The notes beneath the pieces are model-generated. The model had not been told where the DNA came from and made no database searches. It was given only the letters and a program-made list of their open reading frames with translations. A stretch of DNA of 64,000 nucleotides from SZUA-430 sp964561925. GTDB taxonomy: Bacteria > Pseudomonadota > Alphaproteobacteria > Micropepsales > Micropepsaceae. Below are positions 1-6,669 of the stretch, piece after piece. Both the position numbers and the translations under genes were made by a program. The stretch covers positions 121,065 through 185,064 of the forward strand of contig CAZLRW010000001.1 of the NCBI GenBank assembly GCA_964561925.1. Direction: 5' to 3'. The first letter of the stretch is position 1, and every line of letters starts with the position of its first letter.

Positions 1-332
1 AGATCGATCGGCTCCGCGCCGGCCTTGTGCCTGCGAGAGGATCGAAGCATGTCGATCGCGCGCCGTCTCGCAATGGCGGCGACCCATGCATGGACGGAGC
101 GGCCCTCTTCATAAGTGTGGCGCACGCGGTGAACCGTCAGCAGCGTGTCTTGAACGACGTCTTCGACCGTTTCGGGGTCCGAATGGTATCGCCGCGCCAA
201 GGCCTGAACGAACGGGCTTATCTCGCGGAGAATCTGCGCATATGCCTGTTGGTTTCCCCGTTGCGCGCTGCCCATAAGCCTCGCCCAACGAGCGGGTCTC
301 GGGTCGCCGACTGCCTCTTGCTCTTCGAGCAT
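1..332 (-). CDS. ECF-type RNA polymerase sigma factor, N-terminal part (runs off the left edge)
   Basis: The reverse strand reads open from an ATG at 332 to the window edge, giving about 110 residues. The sequence has sigma-70 region 2 character: a leucine-rich helix (QAYAQILREISPFVQALARRY), then DPETVEDVVQDTLLTVHRVR, HAWVAAIARRRAIDMLR and a basic run. This is the core-binding and -10-recognition region of extracytoplasmic-function sigma factors. The start at 332 has an AGGGGA Shine-Dalgarno; an in-frame ATG at 359 is an alternative. A truncated HvfC/BufC-like gene lies upstream on the same strand. ECF sigma factors are known to accompany copper-related bufferin loci, so a link is possible, but region 4 and any anti-sigma gene are outside the window. 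Confidence 0.85.
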   Translation of the reverse strand, partial: MLEEQEAVGDPRPARWARLMGSAQRGNQQAYAQILREISPFVQALARRYHSDPETVEDVVQDTLLTVHRVRHTYEEGRSVHAWVAAIARRRAIDMLRSSRRHKAGAEPID

Positions 333-547
333 TCCGTGCGGTTCCCCTCGGGCTCGCATAGACCCCGCGGGGAGCCTAGCAGCGCGCACCGTTGTTTGCC
401 AACTCACGGATTGCAGTTCGACCGTTGACACTGTCACCCCACAACCTCATCGACCAATGACGTTTCCGCATTGTGAAAGGCGCAAGCGCGAACGTCGGTG
501 CGCGGCCGTCTACCACTCCAAGCGAGGACGACGGTCATTGGCGTCTC

Positions 548-1171
548 CTATTTCAGCTTCGAGCAGAACAGGCGCGACAGGACACTCGCGGGAATGCCGC
601 TGCCGAGTGAATAGCGTCGATCGACTTGTGTTGCCTCTGCGACGGCGACCAACGGTCCGGCGCCCCGCGCAGTCGCTTCGAGGAAGCGATACGGCGCTTC
701 GCGCAGGCGCTCGACGCAGACGGTGCCGTTCGATCGATAGATCACCAACCTTGTTTCATCTTCCGCCGGTTCGACTTGAGAGCGAGCTCGATCCAGTGCG
801 GTACGCCGAATGAGATCGATGGGGAAGTGAGACTTGAGGAGCTTGATGTCGTTCGGCAAACCCCGCTCGATCGTCGAGGAGCCACTTTGCTCGGCGGTTT
901 GACGAGCGACATGAACGAACCAGTCCAACTGCGCCAGGTCGCGCAGGTAGGTTCGGCTCTGAGAGCATGGGTGACGCGCCAGGAACTCCGGGAAAGTTGG
1001 TCCTACGTCGAACAAACTGCGCTGAGGCTGCGGTCGGCTGCTAATGAACTCAGCGGCAACGAGAGCGAACAAGCGTTCGCCCGTAAGACGGGCGACCGCG
1101 GGAAATGCCTCTTGCAGCGAAGCGACGAGCACGTCGGGAATTTGGCGGCAAAGGTTCATGCCGATACTCAC
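548..1171 (-). CDS. HvfC/BufC-like (DUF2063) protein, N-terminally shortened
   Basis: The 207-residue product contains LQEAFPAVARLTGE, a block SLFDVGPTFPEFLARHP and a helix YLRDLAQLDWF. This matches the N-terminal putative DNA-binding DUF2063 domain of HvfC/BufC. That family usually works with a DUF692 enzyme (BufB) in maturing small copper-binding bufferins. Family members are normally longer at the N-terminus. Here the only usable start is GTG at 1171, and the in-frame codons upstream run to a TGA at 1244-1246 with no start codon, so the N-terminus looks truncated or degraded. No DUF692 or DUF2282 partner gene is nearby. It is therefore an orphan and may be a pseudogene; an ECF sigma gene follows on the same strand. 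Confidence 0.6.
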   Translation of the reverse strand: MSIGMNLCRQIPDVLVASLQEAFPAVARLTGERLFALVAAEFISSRPQPQRSLFDVGPTFPEFLARHPCSQSRTYLRDLAQLDWFVHVARQTAEQSGSSTIERGLPNDIKLLKSHFPIDLIRRTALDRARSQVEPAEDETRLVIYRSNGTVCVERLREAPYRFLEATARGAGPLVAVAEATQVDRRYSLGSGIPASVLSRLFCSKLK

Positions 1172-1283
1172 GTTGCGAACCTCACAGCGAAAATGCCGCG
1201 CTCCGTCTCGCGATGGGTGCCGCGCGCTGAGACCAAAGCTCCTTCAACCTATTCGGCGGCGATGTGGAAAAGGGGGCGCGCCA

Positions 1284-1297
1284 TCACGCGAGTGTGA
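1284..1297. promoter_or_regulatory. Imperfect copy of the TCAC-N6-GTGA palindrome
   Basis: The bases read TCACGCGAGTGTGA and sit in the divergent gap between the DUF2063 gene and nrtS, 82 bp before the nrtS start. The outer TCAC/GTGA arms match the five perfect TCACG-N4-CGTGA sites at 1632, 4154, 11252, 11277 and 14809, and the flanking A/T extends the dyad to ATCAC/GTGAT. One inner base pair is broken. It is proposed as a weaker operator of the same regulator. Confidence 0.45.
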
Positions 1298-1379
1298 TCG
1301 CGCTGTTGGATCGAAGGGTCCCCTTGCCTTACCTTGCCCACATTCGAGAAAGGCTGACGCGTGCATACGAGGCGAACCT

Positions 1380-1625
1380 ATGGCTCTTGATTTGGCGGCG
1401 GCACGGCGCGCGGTCGCTTATCCGCACCTCGTGGAGTCATTGAAGATCGCACTCGTGGTCGGCACCGCGCTGAACCTCATCAACCAGGGCGACGCGGTCC
1501 TTCCCGCCGGACCGCCCCTGAATTGGGGCAAGCTTGCGCTCACCTACTGCGTGCCGTTCGTCGTCGCCACATACAGTGCTTACCGCGCATTTCGCGCGCA
1601 AAACCTATCGTCGCACCCACGTTGA
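1380..1625 (+). CDS. NrtS-like small membrane protein (putative nitrate/nitrite transporter)
   Basis: An 81-residue protein with two hydrophobic segments, around LKIALVVGTALNLINQGDAV and LALTYCVPFVVATYSAYRAF. The pattern of a first helix ending in LNLINQG and a second beginning KLALTY.VPF.V.TYSA fits the small NrtS family. NrtS was described in cyanobacteria as a nitrate/nitrite transporter and is common as an uncharacterised protein in proteobacteria. The ATG at 1380 is chosen because GAGGCGAA lies just upstream and the family starts there. An imperfect TCAC-N6-GTGA palindrome lies upstream. Substrate is not shown by the sequence. Confidence 0.7.
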   Translation: MALDLAAARRAVAYPHLVESLKIALVVGTALNLINQGDAVLPAGPPLNWGKLALTYCVPFVVATYSAYRAFRAQNLSSHPR

Positions 1626-1631
1626 ACGGTA

Positions 1632-1645
1632 TCACGACCGCGTGA
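1632..1645. promoter_or_regulatory. TCACG-N4-CGTGA operator upstream of arsM
   Basis: TCACGACCGCGTGA is a perfect 5+5 palindrome with a 4-bp centre. It lies 7 bp after the nrtS stop and 94 bp before the arsM start. Identical arms and spacing recur before the radical SAM gene, twice before pstS and after pstB. Confidence 0.6.
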
Positions 1646-1739
1646 ACGCGCAACCTAATGCGACGCCGCAACGAAGAATGAAATAGTCCGAAGAGCTATG
1701 CCGCGGACACACGAATCACGCCTTCAGGAGGGGCGGTCA

Positions 1740-2780
1740 ATGAGCGTCGAGAATCTTAAGAACTATTACGGCCGCATCCTCAAGACGTCGACCGACCTCA
1801 GGACGACAGCATGCTGCGTTCCGACAGCTCCGCCGGCCCGCCTGCAAGCCCTGCTGGCCGACATTCATGATGAGGTGAAGGAGAAGTTCTACGGTTGCGG
1901 GCTCATCGCACCGGATGTTCTCGACAGTGCGGCCGTCGTCGACCTCGGCTGTGGCGCCGGACGCGACGCCTACCTCCTTTCGCGCCTGGTCGGGAGCCGG
2001 GGGCAGGTGACGGGCGTCGACATGACTGCAGAGCAACTCGCGGTCGCGCGCAAGCACGTGGCGTGGCATACGGACAAGTTCGGTTACCGCCAACCCAACG
2101 TGACTTTCGTAGAGGGTTACATCGAGGCGCTTGACGAGCTCGGTCTCGCGGCCGGAACGGCCGACGTTGTCGTGTCGAACTGTGTGGTCAATCTGTCACC
2201 GGACAAACAGCGGGTGTTTGGGCAGGTCCACCGCCTGCTCAGGGAAGGTGGTGAGTTTTACTTCTCGGATGTGTACTCCGACCGGCGGTTGCCGACCGCC
2301 GTCACCCTGGATCCCGTGCTCCACGCCGAGTGCATTGGCGGCGCGCTCTATTGGAACGATTTTCTAACCTTGGCTCGCCGGGCAGGCTTCGCCGACCCGA
2401 GGCTGGTCACATCGCACGAGATCCATATTTCCGATCCGGTCCTCAAGGCAAAGGCGGGCGCCGCTCGCTTTTTTTCTGCGACCTATCGCTTGTTCAAACT
2501 CGGCGATCTGGAGGGCGCATGCGAAGATTATGGGCAGGCAGTGATCTATCGCGGCGGTATCGACGGCGCAGAGGACGCTTGGAGGCTTGACGCGCATCAT
2601 CGCTTTGAAGTTGGCCGTGTCACGCCGGTGTGCGGCAACACACTGAGCATGCTGACGCGCACGAGATTTGCGCCGTACTTCGAAGTCGTCGGCAACGGCG
2701 ATCGTCACCACGGCATTTTTCCGGGATGCGGGACGGTGATGCCGTTCGCGGACGACGGAATTTCGAACGGCTGTTGCTGA
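1740..2780 (+). CDS. arsM: Arsenite S-adenosylmethionine methyltransferase
   Basis: A 346-residue class I methyltransferase that methylates As(III), giving volatile or less retained species. SAM-binding motif I is VVDLGCGAGRDAYLLSRLVG. The family-specific cysteines are present: a Cys-Cys pair at residues 25-26, the Cys in FYGCGL, SNCVVNLSPDK, and HAECIGGALYWNDF. The C-terminus ends in another Cys-Cys pair, as often seen in bacterial ArsM. The start is the ATG at 1740 because a strong GGAGGGG Shine-Dalgarno lies about 8 bp upstream; a more distal in-frame ATG at 1698 lacks one. A perfect TCACG-N4-CGTGA palindrome precedes the gene. There is no arsR, arsB or arsC in the window. Three same-strand genes follow and probably act with it. 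Confidence 0.95.
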   Translation: MSVENLKNYYGRILKTSTDLRTTACCVPTAPPARLQALLADIHDEVKEKFYGCGLIAPDVLDSAAVVDLGCGAGRDAYLLSRLVGSRGQVTGVDMTAEQLAVARKHVAWHTDKFGYRQPNVTFVEGYIEALDELGLAAGTADVVVSNCVVNLSPDKQRVFGQVHRLLREGGEFYFSDVYSDRRLPTAVTLDPVLHAECIGGALYWNDFLTLARRAGFADPRLVTSHEIHISDPVLKAKAGAARFFSATYRLFKLGDLEGACEDYGQAVIYRGGIDGAEDAWRLDAHHRFEVGRVTPVCGNTLSMLTRTRFAPYFEVVGNGDRHHGIFPGCGTVMPFADDGISNGCC

Positions 2781-2812
2781 GGCGGTGACGCGCAACGAGG
2801 CTGCCGACCGGG

Positions 2813-3574
2813 ATGCTAAACCGTTTTGGACGACTCCTGGCAGAGTTCCTCACCAGCCCCGGCCACGCGCATAGTTCGTCGCCCGCCACCGACACCGAGC
2901 AACTTCGCAAGGTGCTCCGGCCGGGAGACGTGCTTCTGGTCGAAGGCAGCAGCCGCGTCAGCGTTGCGATCAAGTACCTTACGCAATCCACTTGGTCGCA
3001 TGCGGCGTTGTTCGTGGGCGAATTGCCGTCGCGCGTCGGCGGGCCGTACTTCATCGAAGCGGATGCCGTCGACGGGGTTCGAGCGGTCGGAATCGGAGCG
3101 TTTCGTGGCTATCACTGCCGGGTCTGCCGGCCGGTCGGTCTTAGTTCGCGGGAGACGGAAGCCCTCACTGGCTTCGCGGTGAGCCGGCTGGGGCACAAAT
3201 ACGATCTCAAAAACATCGTCGATCTATTGCGTTACCTCGTGCCGACGCCACCCGTGCCGGTCGGTTGGCGGCGGCGCATGATCGCGCTCGGAAGCGGAGA
3301 CCCGACGCGGGCGATCTGCTCGACATTGATCGCGCAAGCGTTCCAATCGATTCGCTATCCGGTACTTCCCGACATTGCCACGATCAGCGCTCCGACCGAG
3401 GATTGTCCCGCATGCGTCGAGGAACTCTTGCGCGTTCGACACCACAGCCTGTTCGTCCCGCGCGACTTTGACGTGTCGCCATACTTCGAGATCGTAAAGC
3501 CAACGATCGCGAATGGGTTCGACCACCATACGGTTAGGTGGGACCCGCAACATCCGCAAACAATCGGCACATAG
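2813..3574 (+). CDS. YiiX/YebB-like permuted papain-fold cysteine hydrolase
   Basis: A 253-residue protein of the circularly permuted NlpC/P60 (YaeF/YiiX) superfamily. The N-terminal half has GDVLLVEG and STWSHAALFVG with the catalytic His, and a conserved FIEADAVDGVRAV strand. The C-terminal half has AICSTLIAQAF with the catalytic Cys. That His-before-Cys order is the mark of the permuted fold. Family members are thought to act on amide or ester bonds of lipids or peptides; the substrate here is unknown. No clear signal peptide is visible. It starts 33 bp after arsM and ends 12 bp before the AhpD-like gene, so it is probably cotranscribed and may serve the arsenic pathway. Confidence 0.8.
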   Translation: MLNRFGRLLAEFLTSPGHAHSSSPATDTEQLRKVLRPGDVLLVEGSSRVSVAIKYLTQSTWSHAALFVGELPSRVGGPYFIEADAVDGVRAVGIGAFRGYHCRVCRPVGLSSRETEALTGFAVSRLGHKYDLKNIVDLLRYLVPTPPVPVGWRRRMIALGSGDPTRAICSTLIAQAFQSIRYPVLPDIATISAPTEDCPACVEELLRVRHHSLFVPRDFDVSPYFEIVKPTIANGFDHHTVRWDPQHPQTIGT

Positions 3575-3586
3575 AGAGGAGTTCGA

Positions 3587-4141
3587 ATGGCGTTCCTGAA
3601 TCTCATTCCAAGCAACGGCGTTCTGCTCGACGTGTTCAAGGCTTTCCCAGGGACGGCACGTCACCTTATCCGCTATCACGAGGCGCTCATGCGAGGCCGT
3701 TCGCCGCTGAGCGGGTCGCAGCGCGAATTGATCGCGGCCTATGTGTCCGGGCTGAACGCGTGCACTTACTGCCACGGCATTCACACCGTGACCGCTGAGG
3801 CGCTCGGCGTGTCTGAGGGGCTCGTTCAGGCGCTAGTTAAAGACGTGGAGAGTGCGCCTGTCGACGAGCGGCTGCGGCCGATCCTCCAGCTTGTCCGCAA
3901 GCTGACGACGCTGCCTTCCCGCGTCGGTCCGGGAGACATTGCCGCCGTTCGCGACGCCGGTTGGGACGACGCCGCGATCCACGATGCCGTGGCCGTTTGC
4001 GCGCTGTTCAACTTCATGAACCGTTACGTCGAGGGATTGGGCCTTTCGGCGGATGAGAACTATTTCCAAGTGGCCGGTCGTCGCATCCGCGAGGGCGGCT
4101 ATGCCGGACTGCTGCGCTTGCTGCCCGCGGACGGGGAGTAG
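3587..4141 (+). CDS. AhpD-like / peroxidase-related carboxymuconolactone decarboxylase family protein
   Basis: A 184-residue all-helical protein with the AhpD core motif ACTYCHGIH (CxxC followed by His three residues on) near residue 65. The flanking signature GSQRELIAAYVSGLN and the downstream DAAIHDAVAVCALFNFMNRYVEGLG are those of the 'peroxidase-related enzyme' subgroup. The CxxC/His set supports thiol-based peroxide reduction or alkylhydroperoxidase-like activity. A GAGAGGAG ribosome site precedes the ATG at 3587. Together with arsM, the YiiX-like hydrolase and the radical SAM gene it forms a compact same-strand group, suggesting redox support for organoarsenical chemistry. That role is inferred from context only. 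Confidence 0.85.
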   Translation: MAFLNLIPSNGVLLDVFKAFPGTARHLIRYHEALMRGRSPLSGSQRELIAAYVSGLNACTYCHGIHTVTAEALGVSEGLVQALVKDVESAPVDERLRPILQLVRKLTTLPSRVGPGDIAAVRDAGWDDAAIHDAVAVCALFNFMNRYVEGLGLSADENYFQVAGRRIREGGYAGLLRLLPADGE

Positions 4142-4153
4142 GCGGCGATACAA

Positions 4154-4167
4154 TCACGACAACGTGA
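4154..4167. promoter_or_regulatory. TCACG-N4-CGTGA operator upstream of the radical SAM gene
   Basis: TCACGACAACGTGA is a perfect 5+5 palindrome in the short gap after the AhpD-like gene. Its right arm contains the GTG at 4164, which is in frame with the radical SAM gene. The operator match argues that this GTG is a binding site and not the start codon. The ATG at 4209, 41 bp downstream, is preferred. Confidence 0.6.
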
Positions 4168-4208
4168 GCGCACGCTACCACGCGCTTTCAGCCAACGAAC
4201 AGCTACCT

Positions 4209-5180
4209 ATGCAAGAGATCAAAATCGATCATGCGGTCGCCCGCCAAAAAAGGGTGTCGCAATTCGAGAATCCGGACCGGACGGTCAAAGGCGAGCGGCG
4301 CGCCGTAGTGTCGTTCGGAAAGCTCGACACGCTATGGGTGAACACGGGGACACTCTGTAATATCGAGTGCGTCAACTGCTACATTGAGTCGTCGCCGCTC
4401 AACAATCGGCTGAGCTATTTTACGACATCCGATCTCGTACAGGTTTTGAATGAAGCGGCGCGGCTTCGGCAGACGCCTCGCCTCATCGGATTCACGGGAG
4501 GAGAGCCCTTCATGAACCCGGCAATGAGCGAGTTGCTCGAAACGGCTCTCACGAGGGGACATGAGGCATTGGTGCTGACGAATGCGATGCGGCCGATGAT
4601 GCGGGCCCGCGTGCAAAGTGCGTTGCTTTCCCTGCACGCCCGGTTTGCGGATCGTTTGGCGCTTCGTGTCAGTCTGGACCACTGGCGAGCCGAGCTCCAC
4701 GACGAGGAACGAGGCAGCAAGAGCTTTGACATCGCTGTGCGCGGGTTGAAATGGCTCACGGGCAACCGATTTCGCGTGAGCGTCGCCGGCCGCCTTCGCT
4801 GGGGCGATGCTGAGGGGCCCATGCGCGAGGGCTATGCCAAACTCTTCGCGCAGGCCAGGATCGATATCGACCCTCGCGATCCGGAGGCGTTGGTGCTATT
4901 CCCCGAAATGGATGAAGCAGCGCCGGTCCCCGAAATATCCGAAGGATGCTGGACAATACTGGGAAAGCGGCCCGGCGACATGATGTGCGCCACCAGCCGG
5001 ATGATCGTGAAGCGGCGCGGTGCCGCCGAACCAAGCGTGGTTGCCTGTACGCTGCTGCCTTACGACAAACGCTTCGACTTCGGGCCGAATCTGTCCGACG
5101 CGCTATCACCGGTGAAGCTCAACCACCCCCACTGCGCAAAATTCTGCGTGCTCGGCGGCGGCAGCTGTAGCGGCAAGTGA
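4209..5180 (+). CDS. Radical SAM protein linked to arsM
   Basis: A 323-residue radical SAM enzyme. The [4Fe-4S] cluster motif CNIECVNC (CX3CX2C) is near residue 55, followed by a GFTGGEPFMNP motif for SAM binding and a VLTNAM strand. The C-terminal part has extra cysteines (EGCW, MMCATS, VACTLLP, HCAKFCVLGGGSCSGK) that could bind an auxiliary cluster, as in SPASM-like or twitch domains. It does not look like ArsS. Radical SAM enzymes beside arsM are known in arsinothricin (ArsL) and arsenosugar (ArsS) pathways, so a role in making an organoarsenical is plausible but unproven. It may have its own promoter, since a TCACG-N4-CGTGA operator directly precedes it. Confidence 0.85.
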   Translation: MQEIKIDHAVARQKRVSQFENPDRTVKGERRAVVSFGKLDTLWVNTGTLCNIECVNCYIESSPLNNRLSYFTTSDLVQVLNEAARLRQTPRLIGFTGGEPFMNPAMSELLETALTRGHEALVLTNAMRPMMRARVQSALLSLHARFADRLALRVSLDHWRAELHDEERGSKSFDIAVRGLKWLTGNRFRVSVAGRLRWGDAEGPMREGYAKLFAQARIDIDPRDPEALVLFPEMDEAAPVPEISEGCWTILGKRPGDMMCATSRMIVKRRGAAEPSVVACTLLPYDKRFDFGPNLSDALSPVKLNHPHCAKFCVLGGGSCSGK

Positions 5181-5213
5181 AACTGGCGCTATTCGCGTTC
5201 GGTCTGTGCGACG

Positions 5214-5627
5214 TCATGAGGACAGCGCCTCAAATATCGGGCACTCCGGCACTTTCTTGCCGCTGCATTGGCGCACCGCCGCAGAGAGCACCTTCTCGAT
5301 CCGCTTCAAATCGGCGATCTTTGCACGCACGTCGCCCAAGTGCGTTTCGGCGCAGTCCTTAAACTGCGCGCAGGTGCCGCGGCCGCCATCGATGAGACCG
5401 AGCAAGTCGCGGATTTGCGCAACCGCGAAGCCGAGTTCGCGGCCCCGCAGAACGAACCGAAGGCGGGACACCTGCTTCTCGTCGTACAGCCGATACCCGC
5501 GATCCGTGCGGCGCAGATCGGGCAAGAGACCGATCTGTTCGTAGTAGCGGATTGTTTCGAGGTTGCAGCCGGTTCTACGCGCGAGTTCGGCGCGTAGCAT
5601 CGGCTTCCCGGAAACGTGATTACGCAT
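5214..5627 (-). CDS. merR: MerR-type mercury-responsive transcriptional regulator
   Basis: A 137-residue MerR-family activator/repressor. The N-terminal winged helix-turn-helix reads ELARRTGCNLETIRYYEQIG, and a long dimerisation helix follows. Cysteines lie at GTCAQFKDC and at QCSGKKVPECPI; their spacing corresponds to the Hg(II)-binding cysteines of MerR (a first Cys at the start of the dimer helix, two more in the C-terminal loop). The ATG at 5627 keeps the gene out of the mer promoter; ATG 5600 is an alternative start. It is transcribed divergently from merTPFA, the standard arrangement in which MerR represses without mercury and activates with it. Confidence 0.88.
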   Translation of the reverse strand: MRNHVSGKPMLRAELARRTGCNLETIRYYEQIGLLPDLRRTDRGYRLYDEKQVSRLRFVLRGRELGFAVAQIRDLLGLIDGGRGTCAQFKDCAETHLGDVRAKIADLKRIEKVLSAAVRQCSGKKVPECPIFEALSS

Positions 5628-5641
5628 GTCGAACTTACCCC

Positions 5642-5672
5642 TTGAGCCTGTAGCTCCTACAGACCGTAGCAT
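5642..5672 (+). promoter_or_regulatory. mer operator-promoter with 19-bp spacer
   Basis: A -35 hexamer TTGAGC (5642-5647) and a -10 hexamer TAGCAT (5667-5672) are separated by 19 bp. That over-long spacer is diagnostic of MerR-activated promoters. Within it lies the dyad CTGTAG-CTC-CTACAG (5648-5662), the expected MerR operator position. The promoter faces merT, and merR starts 15 bp to the left on the other strand. Confidence 0.88.
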
Positions 5673-5694
5673 CTCAGCCGTCGTCAATCGAGCA

Positions 5695-6105
5695 GTGACA
5701 TTTTTGGATTCGGATCAACACACTGCGGTCGCGCGTGAGGGGACCCCGGCGTCCGATGCCGGCTGGCGCGAGAGTGTCTTCGCCGGTCTTGGTGTCGCCG
5801 GCGCCCTATTGGCGTCGTCTTGCTGTGTCGTGCCGTTGGTACTTGTTCTCTTGGGAGTGTCGGGCGCGTGGGTCGGCACGCTGACTGCACTCGAGCCTTA
5901 CAAGCCCGCGCTCGCTGCCGTTACATCCGTGTTCGTTGGGCTGGGTTTCTGGTTCGTCTATTTCAGGCCCAAGCAGGTCTGTGCGGACGGCTCCTACTGC
6001 GCGCGACCCGAGGCGCCGCTCATCACAAAGGCGGCGCTTTGGCTGGCAGCTGTCTTGGTTGGGCTGTCCGTCACCATCGATTGGTGGGCGCCGCTATTCT
6101 ACTAG
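5695..6105 (+). CDS. merT: Mercuric ion inner-membrane transporter MerT
   Basis: A protein of about 136 residues with three membrane helices. The first helix carries the mercury-binding pair in ASSCCVVPLVLVLLG, and a second Cys pair sits on the cytoplasmic loop in VCADGSYC, as in classical MerT. The last helix is ALWLAAVLVGLSVTIDWW. The reading frame is open further upstream, but a start before 5672 would lie inside the promoter, so the GTG at 5695 is proposed. No good ribosome site is visible there, and a TTG at 5704 is possible. MerT receives Hg(II) from MerP and passes it to MerA in the cytoplasm. Confidence 0.87.
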   Translation: MTFLDSDQHTAVAREGTPASDAGWRESVFAGLGVAGALLASSCCVVPLVLVLLGVSGAWVGTLTALEPYKPALAAVTSVFVGLGFWFVYFRPKQVCADGSYCARPEAPLITKAALWLAAVLVGLSVTIDWWAPLFY

Positions 6106-6114
6106 GAGGTGAAA

Positions 6115-6441
6115 ATGACAATTGCCTTGTTCGCATTCGCAGGCGCGTTGGCTTGGGCGCTGATCGCCGCGCCGCCGACACCGAGCTTCACTTCCGAACC
6201 GACACTGAAAGTCGCCGCGGCGAAGCAAAAGGTCACGTTCATCGTGGAGAAAATGACCTGCGCGCTCTGCCCGGTGACCGTCAAAACAGCCATGCAGAGG
6301 GTGCCGGGCGTCAAGTCGGTCGAGATTGACTTCAAGGCCAAGACGGCGACCGTCATTTTCGATCCTTCGGTCACAACGGTCGAGGCGATCGCGGCTGCGT
6401 CGACCAATGCGGGCTATCCCGCACGGCTGGCGTCCAACTGA
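6115..6441 (+). CDS. merP: Periplasmic mercury-binding protein MerP
   Basis: A 108-residue exported protein: an N-terminal hydrophobic segment (IALFAFAGALAWALIAA), then a heavy-metal-associated ferredoxin-like domain with the metal motif KMTCALCPVTV (MTCxxC) and VKSVEIDFKAKTATVIFDP. The ATG at 6115 is favoured because GGAGGTG lies just before it, immediately after the merT stop. MerP binds Hg(II) in the periplasm and hands it to MerT. It is the second gene of the merTPFA operon. Confidence 0.9.
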   Translation: MTIALFAFAGALAWALIAAPPTPSFTSEPTLKVAAAKQKVTFIVEKMTCALCPVTVKTAMQRVPGVKSVEIDFKAKTATVIFDPSVTTVEAIAAASTNAGYPARLASN

Positions 6442-6444
6442 CGA

Positions 6445-6669
6445 ATGAGCGATCGTTCTCTTCTCAGCCCCGGCGTTGGCGGTACAATCATCGCCGCGTT
6501 GTGTTGCTTTACGCCGGTTCTGGTCGTTCTGCTGGGCGTCGTGGGGCCTTCCGCGCTTGTCGGTTATCTCGATGTCGTCCTCATTCCGGCTCTCATCTTC
6601 TTCGTCGCGTTGACGATCTACGCGTTATGGCGACGCAGGGCGCGCATCAACAGCGGAGGTGAGCGTTGA
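6445..6669 (+). CDS. merF: Mercury transporter MerF
   Basis: A 74-residue, two-helix membrane protein. The first helix contains the vicinal cysteines of MerF in IIAALCCFTPVLVVLLG, and the second is VLIPALIFFVALTIYALW, followed by a basic tail. The family averages about 80 residues, so this is full length. It starts 3 bp after the merP stop and overlaps the merA start by 4 bp (TTGA), indicating translational coupling. It provides a second Hg(II) uptake route beside MerT. Confidence 0.85.
   Translation: MSDRSLLSPGVGGTIIAALCCFTPVLVVLLGVVGPSALVGYLDVVLIPALIFFVALTIYALWRRRARINSGGER

Noticed and set aside
27..428. 133-codon forward frame at the left edge
   Set aside because: The reverse strand of the same bases encodes a clear sigma-70 region 2, so this frame is a shadow.
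1698..1739. Upstream extension of arsM from the ATG at 1698
   Set aside because: No ribosome site there, while a strong GGAGGGG precedes 1740 and the conserved protein begins at 1740.
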